Shown here: piece after piece, positions 33,759 to 42,562 of the stretch
How positions within the stretch are numbered: the first letter of the stretch is position 1
How the letters are laid out: each line of letters opens with the position of its first letter
Source of the DNA: Gordonia phthalatica
GTDB taxonomy: Bacteria; Actinomycetota; Actinomycetes; Mycobacteriales; Mycobacteriaceae
Reading direction: 5' to 3'
Assembly: GCF_001305675.1 (NCBI RefSeq)
Contig: NZ_CP011853.1
Location: 1,178,001 to 1,242,000 of the forward strand
Length of the DNA: 64,000 bases
Made by a program: the position numbers and the translations under genes
The notes under the pieces: model-generated
Databases searched by the model: none
Told to the model about the DNA's origin: nothing
Seen by the model: the letters and a program-made list of their open reading frames with translations, nothing else

Positions 33759-35006
33759 TCATGCCTTCGAAGGGTCCCGTTCCGGCATCGGGCGCATGGA
33801 GATCGTGGGCCTGCCGAGCGGTCGGTCGGGGCGGCGCGTCGCCGATTCGTAGACGACGGCGGTGCGCTGAGCGATCGCCTGCCACGTGAAGTCGACACCC
33901 AACCGGGTACGACCGCGCCGCGCGCGGACCTGAGCGGCCTCGGGATCGTCGAGCGCGTCGCAGACGGCCTGGGCGATCCCCGCTGGGTCGAAGGGTTCGA
34001 AGGTCCAGCCGGTCTCGCCGTCGGTGACGGCCTCGCCGAGCCCTCCTGCGGTGGAGGTGATTAGCGGAATGCCGGTGGCCGCGGCCTCGAGGGCGACGAT
34101 GCCGAACGGCTCGTACCGGCTCGGGAGGACGATGGCGTCGCACCGGTGCATCAGGTCCATGAGTTCTTCGCGGTCCTTCTTGCCGACGAAGTCGACGGCC
34201 GCGGTCACCTCGTGCTCGTGCGCCAGCTCGTGCAGCCAGGTGGTCTGCGTGCCGTCGCCGGCAACGGTCAGGTGTGTGCCGGGGTGAGCGCGGCGGATGG
34301 CGGGGAGTGCTTCGAGGAGGTCCTGCACGCCCTTCTCGTACTCGAGTCTGCCGGCGAACAGCAGGTGCGGCGGCTCGATGCGGACCGCCCGGTCGACGAA
34401 GTTCCAGGTGCCGACGTCGATGCCGTTGTGGATGACGGAGATCGGCGGCAGATCGGGACCGAAGAGCGTCTTCACTTCGTCGTGCATGGACGCCGAGCAG
34501 GTGATGAGCGCGTCGGAGGCGTTGGCGAGCCACCACTCCACCGAGTGCACCTGCCGGTTGATGTGCCCGGCCACCCAGCCGCTATGTCGACCGGCCTCGG
34601 TGGCGTGCAGCGTGGACACGAGGGGAGCGTCGAAGTACTCGGCCAACGCGATCGCCGGATGCGCCACCAGCCAGTCGTGGGCGTGCACGACGTCGGGGGC
34701 GGGTTCATCGCGCAGGATGCGAAGCCCGGCGCGGACGAAACCGTGCCCCATCGCGAGGGTCCACGCCATCATGTCGGCGCCGAAGTCGAACGCGGGCGGA
34801 TCCTCGGCGACCGCGATGACCCGCACACCGTTGACGACGGTGTCGGTGGTGGGATGCGTCATCGAGTCGGTGCCGGACGGCTGCCGGGTCAGCACGATCA
34901 CGTCGTGCCCCTCGGCGGCGACGGCCTCGGCCAGATGATGCACGTGGCGCCCGAGCCCGCCGACCACGACGGGCGGGTACTCCCACGAGACCACCAGCAC
35001 GCGCAT
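33759..35006 (-). CDS. GT4-type glycosyltransferase (Rv3032-like alpha-1,4-glucosyltransferase)
   Basis: 415 residues from the ATG at 35006, which overlaps the GH57 stop by one base. It has the GT-B fold: MRVLVVSWEYPPVVVGGLGRH at the start (20-residue core conserved in glycogen synthase-like enzymes), FAGRLEYEKGVQDLLEALP for nucleotide-sugar binding, and the E-x7-E segment RYEPFGIVALEA. The mycobacterial orthologue elongates alpha-1,4-glucan for methylglucose lipopolysaccharide and glycogen. The frame stays open upstream, but the GH57 gene occupies that stretch. Confidence 0.9.
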   Translation of the reverse strand: MRVLVVSWEYPPVVVGGLGRHVHHLAEAVAAEGHDVIVLTRQPSGTDSMTHPTTDTVVNGVRVIAVAEDPPAFDFGADMMAWTLAMGHGFVRAGLRILRDEPAPDVVHAHDWLVAHPAIALAEYFDAPLVSTLHATEAGRHSGWVAGHINRQVHSVEWWLANASDALITCSASMHDEVKTLFGPDLPPISVIHNGIDVGTWNFVDRAVRIEPPHLLFAGRLEYEKGVQDLLEALPAIRRAHPGTHLTVAGDGTQTTWLHELAHEHEVTAAVDFVGKKDREELMDLMHRCDAIVLPSRYEPFGIVALEAAATGIPLITSTAGGLGEAVTDGETGWTFEPFDPAGIAQAVCDALDDPEAAQVRARRGRTRLGVDFTWQAIAQRTAVVYESATRRPDRPLGRPTISMRPMPERDPSKA

Positions 35007-36538
35007 CAGAATCCGCCTTCCCGGCTCGGCAGTCGCCGAGCGTCCAGGGCGCCGAACAGATTGTCGGCGCGTCGCCACCCCGCGGCCAAGGCCGCCGCGT
35101 GATGCTCCTTGCCCGCGTCCGACGCCGCACAGATCTCGCGGGTGGCGTGGGCGTGCTTGTAGGCGCGGTCCTGCGCGTACCCGGCGGCGGTGTCCTTCGA
35201 GATCATGAACGGCCAGTCGGACTGCACGGTCATCAGCGTCTCGCGCAGGATCTGGTCGGCCACCTCGTCGCGGCCGCCGCTTCTGCCGTCGAGCCGCTTG
35301 TCGAGAGAGTCGAGCGCGGTGCCGGTGACTTCGCGGTTCAGCTGAACCAGGTGCTGTACCTGCGGGCCCTCCCACACGCGCCAGTCCTTCCCGGAACCCC
35401 ACGACGAGTCCTGCAGGTCGACGGGCTCGCCGACGTAACCGTTGGCGCGGGCGGTGGCGAGCGAGCCGACGGTGATGCCGGCCTCGGGCAGTCGTCGCAT
35501 CAGGCGTTCGAGCCAGATCGGGCCCTCGTACCACCAGTGGCCGTACAACTCGGTGTCGAAGGCGGCGACGACGTGCGCGGGCCGGCCGATCCGCTCCGAC
35601 TCGGAGATCAAGCGGTCGCGGATGCAGCCGATGAAGTCGTCGACGTGCTTGTCGATCACCGGGTCCACGAGCGACGGGTCGTACGGCTTCTTGTCCTCGC
35701 TCGGCACGTTCTTGCCGGTGACCCGCACGGGTTTGAAGCCGGTCTGGTGGTCGTACGTGTGGAAGTCGCGGTAGTTCGCGTGACCGGGATACCCGGACTT
35801 CGGCGACCACACGCGGTAGCTGACCGTCAGATCGCGGCCGAAGGCGACGACGTCGGTGTCGCCGACGGGGCGGCCGAGCGCGGTGTCGCCGTGGAGGGTG
35901 GGGCCGTCGACCATGAAGTGGCCGACGCCCGCTGCCCGGTATTCGCGCTCCATGCCGGGCGTGTACGCGCATTCGGGCGCCCAGATGCCGGTGGGGCGGG
36001 TGCCCCAGCGCAGCGTGGCGTCGGCGAGTCCCTCGCTGAGGGAGAGACGGCGCAGCCGCTCGTCGAGCAGCGGCTGGAACGGGTGTGCGAGCGGGCCGCC
36101 GAGGAGTTCGATGACGCCGGAGGAGATCAGGGGCCGGATCTGCGGGCTGCCGCCGTGCCGCCACTGCGTCTCGAAGTCGTGCAGGGCCGTTGCCGCGGCC
36201 TGGAATTCGCGGTGACCCATCCGGCGGCGGTCTGGATCGGTCGAGGTGGCGGCCTCCATCGCACGCAGCTGCCAGTCGGCGAGCCACTCGTACATGGACG
36301 TGCCGCAGTGTGGGTCGTCGAGCTGGGCGGCGAGAACCGGCGTGATGCCGAGCGACAGCAGATCGGTGAAGCCGTCGTCGGCCAGACGACGCAGCGCGGC
36401 GAAGACCGGCTGATAGCAGTGCGCCCATGACTGGTACAGCCATTCCTCGCCAACCGGCCAGCGCCCGTGATTGGCGAGCCAGGGGAGGTGCGAGTGCAGA
36501 ACCAGGGTGAACTGGCCGGGGACCTTCTCCGCAGTCAT
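35006..36538 (-). CDS. GH57-family 1,4-alpha-glucan branching enzyme (Rv3031-like)
   Basis: 510 residues from the ATG at 36538. GH57 features are clear: LVLHSHLPWL at the start, catalytic glutamate in GIWAPECAYTPGME near 188 and catalytic aspartate in AFDTELYGHWWYEGP near 323, plus a C-terminal helical part (DWPFMISKDTAAGYA). It should introduce alpha-1,6 branches in an alpha-glucan. It sits between the methyltransferase and the GT4 gene with one-base overlaps, an operon linked in mycobacteria to methylglucose lipopolysaccharide. Confidence 0.9.
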   Translation of the reverse strand: MTAEKVPGQFTLVLHSHLPWLANHGRWPVGEEWLYQSWAHCYQPVFAALRRLADDGFTDLLSLGITPVLAAQLDDPHCGTSMYEWLADWQLRAMEAATSTDPDRRRMGHREFQAAATALHDFETQWRHGGSPQIRPLISSGVIELLGGPLAHPFQPLLDERLRRLSLSEGLADATLRWGTRPTGIWAPECAYTPGMEREYRAAGVGHFMVDGPTLHGDTALGRPVGDTDVVAFGRDLTVSYRVWSPKSGYPGHANYRDFHTYDHQTGFKPVRVTGKNVPSEDKKPYDPSLVDPVIDKHVDDFIGCIRDRLISESERIGRPAHVVAAFDTELYGHWWYEGPIWLERLMRRLPEAGITVGSLATARANGYVGEPVDLQDSSWGSGKDWRVWEGPQVQHLVQLNREVTGTALDSLDKRLDGRSGGRDEVADQILRETLMTVQSDWPFMISKDTAAGYAQDRAYKHAHATREICAASDAGKEHHAAALAAGWRRADNLFGALDARRLPSREGGF

Positions 36539-37341
36539 CAGCGTCGGACGGCCACGGCGAACAGGTCGAGGCTGGCGTCGATGTCCGCGACGTCGGATGG
36601 GGAGATGTCGAAGTCGGCGGTCGTGACGGCGGCGACATCGGCGGTCAGCTCGTCGGGCCACGGGGTACCCGCGAGGGCGCGCTCGATCTGCGCGTCGATG
36701 ATCGATCCGCCCCACTTCTCGTCCAGCGCCTTCAGGGTTGCGCCGTGGAAGACGCCGAGCATCTGCTGGACCTGGAAACCGGTGCAGGTGGGCACCACGG
36801 TGAGCAACTCCGTCATCTCCGCGGCGTTGAGCTCCCGCGTGTGGAACGGGTTCAGCGGGGTGTCGCGACCGGGGGAGAAGGTGATGCGGTTCGGCGTGCT
36901 CATCAGCAGCACACCGCCGGGACGCAGAACACGGTGGCACTCGGCGACGAAGGCGCTCTGATCCCACAGGTGCTCGATCACCTGGAAGTTGACGACGACG
37001 TCGACCGACCCGTCGGCCAACGGCAGATCGATCAGGTTGCCCTGGTGCACGATCAGTTCCGGGTAGCGGTGGCGCGTGTGCGCGACGGCCTGCTCGTCGT
37101 AGTCGACGCAGGTCACAGACTTGGCGCGCGTCGCGAGCATCGACGCGCCGTAGCCCTCGCCGGAGCCCGCTTCGAGGACGTCGAGGCCCGCACAGCGGTC
37201 GAGGATGTACTCGTACGCCACCTCATGTCGCCGGAACCAGTAATTCTCGGCGTCGATTCCGGGTACGGTTCGTTCGCCGGTCAGCACGAGCTGGTCGGCG
37301 TGCGCATCGGATTCCGGCTGCGTCGGCTGGTTATCGGTCAT
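36538..37341 (-). CDS. SAM-dependent methyltransferase (Rv3030-like)
   Basis: 267 residues from the ATG at 37341, with TACAGT seven bases upstream on the minus strand. The SAM-binding motif is DVLEAGSGEGYGASML near 50-65, followed by VTCVDYDEQAVAHTRHRYPE and the FQVIEHLWDQ segment. The mycobacterial orthologue is proposed to methylate glucose units of methylglucose lipopolysaccharide. It is the first gene of the methyltransferase/GH57/GT4 run and is divergent from etfB. Confidence 0.88.
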   Translation of the reverse strand: MTDNQPTQPESDAHADQLVLTGERTVPGIDAENYWFRRHEVAYEYILDRCAGLDVLEAGSGEGYGASMLATRAKSVTCVDYDEQAVAHTRHRYPELIVHQGNLIDLPLADGSVDVVVNFQVIEHLWDQSAFVAECHRVLRPGGVLLMSTPNRITFSPGRDTPLNPFHTRELNAAEMTELLTVVPTCTGFQVQQMLGVFHGATLKALDEKWGGSIIDAQIERALAGTPWPDELTADVAAVTTADFDISPSDVADIDASLDLFAVAVRR

Positions 37342-37447
37342 CGTGCTGACTGTAAGGCATGCACCGCGGCCCGCCGCATGCGGCAAGTGATCGGTGCCAT
37401 GTTCTCGCCGTGGACGCCAGCCGCTAAAGTGGTGAATGACCCATGGC

Positions 37448-37463
37448 CTTACCGGCCGGTAAG
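37448..37463. promoter_or_regulatory. Perfect 16-base palindrome upstream of etfB
   Basis: CTTACCGGCCGGTAAG is an exact palindrome 35 bases before the etfB start and about 105 bases from the divergent methyltransferase start. Its TTACCGG half-site also occurs at 22682-22688 beside the enoyl-CoA hydratase promoter. It looks like a TetR/GntR-type operator for fatty-acid oxidation genes; the regulator is not in this window. Confidence 0.45.
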
Positions 37464-37498
37464 TTGCCGAACCCGATGCAGGAGGTCGACGAAGACCC

Positions 37499-38284
37499 AT
37501 GACGAATATTGTCGTTCTGATCAAGCAGGTTCCCGACACGTGGTCCGAGCGCAAGCTCGCCGATGGCGACTTCACGCTCGACCGGGAAGCCGCTGACGCA
37601 GTGCTCGATGAGATCAACGAGCGCGCTGTGGAAGAGGCTCTGCAGATCAAGGAAGCCAACGGTGGCGAGGTGACCCTCCTCTGCGTGGGCCCCGAGCGCG
37701 CGACCGATGCCATCCGCAAGGCCCTCTCGATGGGCGCCGACAAGGCGATCCACATCAAGGACGACCTGATGCACGGCAGCGACGCGGTCCAGACCGCGTA
37801 CGTTCTGGCCTCCGCCCTGGGCACCGTCGAGGGCGTCGAGATGGTCATCGCAGGCAACGAGGCCACCGACGGCCGCAGCGGCGCCGTCCCGGCCATGATC
37901 GCCGAGTACCTGGAGCTCCCGCACCTGACCCACCTGCGCAAGCTGGAGGTCGACGGCGAGACCCTGCGCGGCGAGCGCGAGACCGACGAGGGCATCTTCA
38001 ACGTCGAGGCCTCGCTCCCCGCCATCGTCTCGGTGAACGAGAAGATCAACGAGCCCCGCTTCCCGTCCTTCAAGGGCATCATGGCCGCGAAGAAGAAGGA
38101 AGTCTCCGTGCTGACCCTGGCCGAGATCGGTGTCGACGCCGACACCGTCGGCCTGGCGAACGCCGGCAGCACGGTCACCGCGGTGACCCCGAAGGCCGAG
38201 AAGTCCGCCGGCGAGCGCGTCGTGGACGAGGGCGACGGCGGCGTCAAGGTCGCTGAGTACCTGGCCGCGGCGAAGATCATCTGA
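37499..38284 (+). CDS. etfB: Electron transfer flavoprotein beta subunit
   Basis: 261 residues. Starts MTNIVVLIKQVPDTWSER and contains the ETF-beta signature region AIVSVNEKINEPRFPSFKGIMAAKKK near 175-205 (a conserved recognition loop in this family). With EtfA it accepts electrons from acyl-CoA dehydrogenases and passes them to ETF dehydrogenase. AGGAGG lies upstream (37480-37485) at a long spacing. etfA follows after 48 bases. Confidence 0.95.
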   Translation: MTNIVVLIKQVPDTWSERKLADGDFTLDREAADAVLDEINERAVEEALQIKEANGGEVTLLCVGPERATDAIRKALSMGADKAIHIKDDLMHGSDAVQTAYVLASALGTVEGVEMVIAGNEATDGRSGAVPAMIAEYLELPHLTHLRKLEVDGETLRGERETDEGIFNVEASLPAIVSVNEKINEPRFPSFKGIMAAKKKEVSVLTLAEIGVDADTVGLANAGSTVTAVTPKAEKSAGERVVDEGDGGVKVAEYLAAAKII

Positions 38285-38332
38285 TCGCGCCCACTTCCAC
38301 TCGCGAACCCAAAGACATTCAGGAGAAGAATC

Positions 38333-39286
38333 ATGGCTGAAGTACTCGTGCTCGTTGAGCAGGACGCCGAAGGCGCGCTGAAGAAGGTCACCAGCGAGCT
38401 GATCACCGCTGCTCGTGCCCTCGGCACCCCGTCGGCCGTCGTCGTCGGCAAGCCCGGCTCCGCCGCCGGCGTCACCGCCGGACTCGCCGAGGCCGGCGCC
38501 GAGAAGATCTACGTCGCCGAGTCGGATGACGTCGCCAACTACCTCATCACCCCGGCCGTCGACGTCCTGTCGCAGCTGGCCGAGGCGAACGGCGCCGCAG
38601 GCGTCCTCGTCGCCGCGACCGCTGACGGCAAGGAGATCGCCGGCCGTCTGGCCGTGCGTCTGGGCTCGGGCCTGCTGACCGACGTCATCGACGTCAAGGA
38701 AGGCGGCGCAGGCGTCCACTCGATCTTCGGTGGCGCGTTCACCGTCGACGCTCAGGCCGGCGGCGACACCCCGGTCATCTCGGTTCGCCCGGGTGGCGTC
38801 GAGGCCGCTCCGGCCGCCGGCGCGGGCGAGGTCGTCAACGTCGAGGTCCCGGCCCAGGAAGGCGGTGTCAAGATCACCGGCTTCGCGCCGAACGTCGGTG
38901 GCGACCGCCCGGAGCTCACCGAGGCGTCGATCGTCGTCTCCGGTGGTCGTGGCGTCGGCTCGGCCGAGAGCTTCTCGGTCGTCGAGGCCCTCGCCGACTC
39001 GCTCGGTGCGGCCGTCGGCGCCTCGCGTGCCGCCGTGGACTCCGGTTACTACCCGGGTCAGTTCCAGGTCGGTCAGACGGGCAAGACCGTCTCGCCGCAG
39101 CTGTACATCGCCCTGGGCATCTCGGGCGCCATCCAGCACCGCGCGGGCATGCAGACCTCGAAGACCATCATCGCGGTCAACAAGGACGAGGAAGCGCCGA
39201 TCTTCGAGATCAGCGACTACGGCATCGTCGGCGACCTCTTCAACGTCGCCCCGCAGCTGACCGAAGAGATCAACAAGCGCAAGTGA
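38333..39286 (+). CDS. etfA: Electron transfer flavoprotein alpha subunit
   Basis: 317 residues. The C-terminal FAD-binding domain is complete: VVSGGRGVGSAESFSVVEAL, GAAVGASRAAVDSGYYPG, QVGQTGKTVSPQLYIALGIS, SGAIQHRAGMQTSKTIIAVN and the terminal DYGIVGDLFNVAPQL. It binds FAD and pairs with EtfB. AGGAG 8-12 bases before the ATG supports the start. A strong terminator follows. Confidence 0.95.
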   Translation: MAEVLVLVEQDAEGALKKVTSELITAARALGTPSAVVVGKPGSAAGVTAGLAEAGAEKIYVAESDDVANYLITPAVDVLSQLAEANGAAGVLVAATADGKEIAGRLAVRLGSGLLTDVIDVKEGGAGVHSIFGGAFTVDAQAGGDTPVISVRPGGVEAAPAAGAGEVVNVEVPAQEGGVKITGFAPNVGGDRPELTEASIVVSGGRGVGSAESFSVVEALADSLGAAVGASRAAVDSGYYPGQFQVGQTGKTVSPQLYIALGISGAIQHRAGMQTSKTIIAVNKDEEAPIFEISDYGIVGDLFNVAPQLTEEINKRK

Positions 39287-39390
39287 TGGAGCGGAGCGAC
39301 AGATCGAGCCGACGTCCGAGGCCGAAGGCCGAGGCGTCGGTCGAGATCACGCAAGGTAGGCAGTAAGCCACCGCAAACCGCCGAACACAG

Positions 39391-39430
39391 AACGCCCTGC
39401 CACAGACCACTGTGGCAGGGCGTTTTGTGT
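39391..39430 (+). terminator. Strong intrinsic terminator of etfBA
   Basis: A perfect 15-base stem (39391-39405 with 39410-39424) closes a four-base loop and runs into TTTTGTGTT. It is the clearest rho-independent terminator in the window. Confidence 0.9.
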
Positions 39431-39519
39431 TGCACGCTCCAGAGAAGTTAACCCACCGTGCCCGGACATGTCACTCGGCATTGTCAGCGTGGTCGCTCGG
39501 CCCGCCTTGACTTCGAGTC

Positions 39520-40341
39520 ATGACAGTTATGGATTTCGGCAACGCCAAAACCACGACCCGCCGGGTGCTCCTGTCCGGCGGCGACTACGAGGTCTCCGTC
39601 TCCGAGCACGCCGACCAGATCGACGCCGCCCAACGACTGCGTTTCACCGTCTTCAACAACGAGCCCGGATACTCCGACTCCATCGGCGACGCCTCCACCG
39701 GCCGTGACGCCGACGAGTTCGACGAGTACTGCGAGCACATGCTGGTCCGCCACCTTCCGACCGACACCCTCGTCGGCTGCGCCCGGGTCCTCCCTCCGCC
39801 CCGCGCGATCGCCGCAGGCGGCTGGTACTCGGCGAGCGAGTTCGATCTCGACGATCTCGGCGGGATCCGCGGCGAGACCGTCGAGATGGGTCGCGCGGTC
39901 GTCGACGCCGATCACCGCAGCGGCTCGGTCACCGCGATGCTGTGGGCTGCGATCCTCGGCTACCTGGAGGAGAACAGCTACCGCTACATGATGGGCTGCG
40001 TCTCGGTGCCGCTGGAGTCGCCGATCGGCCGAGGCCGGGAGCTCCGCGGCATCCGCGACCTGGCTCGCGACCAGCACCGTGCGCAGTGGTCGGCCTACCC
40101 CTACCACGAGGTCCACGTCGACGGCCTGAGCCTCGACGAGCTGGAGCCGCCCGCCACCAACCGGCTGCCTGCCCTCCTCCGCGGCTACGTCCGACTTGGC
40201 GCCCGCGTCTGCGGCGAGCCCGCCTTCGACGAGATCTTCGACGTCGGCGACTTCCTCACGGTCCTGGACCGCTACAACGGCGACCAGCGCTACATCGACC
40301 GCCTCCGCGGCGCGATGACCCGTCTCGGCAGCGGCGAATAG
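39520..40341 (+). CDS. OlsB-like GNAT N-acyltransferase
   Basis: 273 residues. It matches the acyltransferase family that makes 3-hydroxyacyl-ornithine or related acyl-amino acids: QRLRFTVFNNEPGY near 38, VGCARVLPPPRA, EMGRAVVDADHRSG near 120 and an extended C-terminal region ending in an arginine-rich tail. It is followed 8 bases later by an OlsA-like acyltransferase, the pair expected for ornithine-lipid synthesis. The amino-acid substrate is not proven. The mycobacterial neighbour pair Rv3027c/Rv3026c has the same order. Confidence 0.82.
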   Translation: MTVMDFGNAKTTTRRVLLSGGDYEVSVSEHADQIDAAQRLRFTVFNNEPGYSDSIGDASTGRDADEFDEYCEHMLVRHLPTDTLVGCARVLPPPRAIAAGGWYSASEFDLDDLGGIRGETVEMGRAVVDADHRSGSVTAMLWAAILGYLEENSYRYMMGCVSVPLESPIGRGRELRGIRDLARDQHRAQWSAYPYHEVHVDGLSLDELEPPATNRLPALLRGYVRLGARVCGEPAFDEIFDVGDFLTVLDRYNGDQRYIDRLRGAMTRLGSGE

Positions 40342-40349
40342 GCACCGGC

Positions 40350-41255
40350 ATGGGCGGCGCGAACATGGATGCCAGCATCTGGGTCCCGTCGAGTCCGTGC
40401 GGACCGCACTGCGTGCACACCTACGTCGAACCCGTCTCGCGTCTGCGGGCGACGATGCGGGTCACGGCACTGGGCACCGTCGGGCTCGGACTCCTGGCGG
40501 TCGGGATCCTGACCGTCCTCCTTCCGCGCGTCGCGCGGCACGGCTACTGGCGGGGGAGCGCCAAGATCGCGCTCCGCACCATGGGCGTCGAACTCGACAT
40601 CGACGACCACCGTCCCGACGGCGCACGACGGGTCCGCGGCGCGCTGATGGTCGCCAACCACGTCTCGTTCCTCGACATCATCGCTCTCTGCTGTGTGGCC
40701 CCCGCGCGGTTCGTCGCCAAACGCGAGGTCTTGCAGATGGGCGTCTTCGGTCCCATCACCCGTGCGTTCGGGGTGCTGCCGCACCGTCGGGGCGACCTCC
40801 GACGACTCCGGCCGATGATCGATCAGGTCAGCGGAATCCTGGACCGCGGCCGGCCGGTCGCGGTGTTCCCCGAGGGCACCACGTGGTGCGGAACCGCGTC
40901 GGGACGTTTCAAGCCGGCGTTCTTCCAAGCGGCGATCGACGCGGGCGTCCCCGTCCTTCCGGTGCGGCTGTCGTACACCGATCACGGACACCGCACGACG
41001 ATGCCGGGCTTCCTCGGCGAAGACACCATCGGCAGCACCCTGTCGCGGATCGTCCGGTCGCGTGACCTCACGATCACCGTCACAGTCTTCGAACCCCAGC
41101 TGCCTGCGGGCGATCGCGGCCACCTGGCGGCCGTCGCACAGGAGTTGATCGCGCCCGCCGAACCGGTCGCGGCACTGCAGGAACTGGCCGTCGACCTGAG
41201 CGTCCCGGCGCCGGCCGTCCAGCCTCGACCGGCGGTCGAGCAGGCGGTCGCCTGA
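40350..41255 (+). CDS. OlsA/PlsC-like 1-acylglycerol-type acyltransferase
   Basis: 301 residues from the ATG at 40350 (an ATG at 40365 is possible). The acyltransferase motifs are present: catalytic NHVSFLD near 110, FPEGTTW near 175 and the PVLPVRLSY segment. A hydrophobic helix near 35-55 anchors it. It would O-acylate a lyso-lipid, either lysophosphatidic acid or, given its OlsB-like partner, a lyso-ornithine lipid (inference). Confidence 0.85.
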   Translation: MGGANMDASIWVPSSPCGPHCVHTYVEPVSRLRATMRVTALGTVGLGLLAVGILTVLLPRVARHGYWRGSAKIALRTMGVELDIDDHRPDGARRVRGALMVANHVSFLDIIALCCVAPARFVAKREVLQMGVFGPITRAFGVLPHRRGDLRRLRPMIDQVSGILDRGRPVAVFPEGTTWCGTASGRFKPAFFQAAIDAGVPVLPVRLSYTDHGHRTTMPGFLGEDTIGSTLSRIVRSRDLTITVTVFEPQLPAGDRGHLAAVAQELIAPAEPVAALQELAVDLSVPAPAVQPRPAVEQAVA

Positions 41256-41323
41256 CTGAGTCGTCACAGCCGGGTCGTCTCGGCTGGGAGAACTCCCGTC
41301 GCGGTGTCTATCCTGGTTGGGTC

Positions 41324-42562
41324 ATGTCTTCTCTGCCCTCGACCACCCCGCGCCAGCCGGTCTACCTCGACAACGCCGCCTCCACCGCGCTGGCTCCCGA
41401 AGCCGCCGCGGCGATGACCGCCGCGTGGACCACGCCGGGCAACCCCTCGTCGCTGCACGGCTCGGGCCGCGCCGCGCGACGCCTGCTGGAGGAGGCGCGA
41501 GAATCCATCGCCCGCGACCTCGGCGCACGGCCCTCCGAGGTGATCTTCACCGGCGGTGGCACCGAGTCCGACAACCTCGCGGTCAAGGGGATCTACTTCG
41601 CACGACGACGCGAGGACGCGCGCCGTCGCATCGTCGCGATCTCGTCCGTCGAACACCACGCGGTACTCGACCCGGCGCAGTGGCTGGCCGACGAGCACGA
41701 CGCCGAACTGGTGGTGCTGCCGTCGGACTCCCACGGTTTCATCGCCCCCGACAAGGTGCGCGACCTGCTCGCCGAGCGGGCCGACGAGGTGGCGCTGATC
41801 TCGGTGATGTGGGCCAACAACGAGGTCGGCACCGTGCAGGAGATCGCCGAGATCGCTCGGATCGGCGCCGAGTACGGGGTTCCCGTCCACTCCGACGCGG
41901 TGGCCGCGGCCGGGCACCTGCCCGTCGATTTCGCGGCGAGCGGCCTGTCGGCGATGACCGTCGCCGCCCACAAGTTCGGTGGACCGCAGGGCATCGGAGC
42001 GCTCCTGCTGGGGCGCGAGGTGGCGTGCGTGCCGCTGCTGCACGGCGGCGGGCACGAGCGTGACATCCGGTCCGGAACGCAGTCCGTGGCCGCGGCGTCC
42101 GGCATGGCCGCCGCGTTGCGGGCAGCCGTCGCAAACCTCGATGAGACCACCGCGCGCATCGGTGCGTTGCGCGACCGACTCGCCGCCGTCCTGGTGACCG
42201 TTCCCGGCGTGCAGGTGAACGGCGCCTACTCGATCGATCCGTCGCGGGCCCTGGCCGGCGTGGTGCACGTGTCGATCGCCGGCTGCGAGGGAGATTCGCT
42301 GCTGATGCTGCTCGACGCCAAGGGCGTCGAATGCTCGGCGGGCTCGGCGTGCAATGCGGGGGTGGCCGCGGCCAGCCACGTGCTGCTCGCGATGGGCTTC
42401 GACACAGCGACCGCACGCGGGTCGCTCCGGTTCTCCTTCGGAACCGAGAACACAGATGACGATGTGGACGTCGTCGCCGGAGTGATCGGCGAGGTCGTCG
42501 AGCGCGCCCGAGCCGCGGGACTTCTCTCCGCGGCCGGTGCGCGAACGGGAGGTGTGTCCTGA
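41324..42562 (+). CDS. Cysteine desulfurase (IscS/NifS type)
   Basis: 412 residues of class V aminotransferase fold. The PLP lysine is in AAHKFGGPQG near 216 and the persulfide cysteine in SAGSACNAG near 341. It releases sulfur from cysteine as a persulfide. mnmA overlaps its stop by one base, so sulfur probably flows to tRNA thiolation. Position and order match iscS-trmU of M. tuberculosis (Rv3025c/Rv3024c). Confidence 0.93.
   Translation: MSSLPSTTPRQPVYLDNAASTALAPEAAAAMTAAWTTPGNPSSLHGSGRAARRLLEEARESIARDLGARPSEVIFTGGGTESDNLAVKGIYFARRREDARRRIVAISSVEHHAVLDPAQWLADEHDAELVVLPSDSHGFIAPDKVRDLLAERADEVALISVMWANNEVGTVQEIAEIARIGAEYGVPVHSDAVAAAGHLPVDFAASGLSAMTVAAHKFGGPQGIGALLLGREVACVPLLHGGGHERDIRSGTQSVAAASGMAAALRAAVANLDETTARIGALRDRLAAVLVTVPGVQVNGAYSIDPSRALAGVVHVSIAGCEGDSLLMLLDAKGVECSAGSACNAGVAAASHVLLAMGFDTATARGSLRFSFGTENTDDDVDVVAGVIGEVVERARAAGLLSAAGARTGGVS

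Noticed and set aside
33759..36638. A 959-residue reading of the GT4 gene extended far upstream
   Set aside because: The part above 35006 is out of frame with and fully overlapped by the GH57 gene, which has both catalytic residues; the GT4 fold starts cleanly at the ATG at 35006.
36538..38475. A 645-residue reading of the Rv3030-like methyltransferase
   Set aside because: The extension is antisense to etfB; the methyltransferase begins at 37341 with a promoter-like hexamer just upstream.
39287..39390. GC-rich dyad-like stretch (GAGGCCGAAGGCC region) after etfA
   Set aside because: Only short local symmetry; the real terminator is the perfect stem at 39391-39424.
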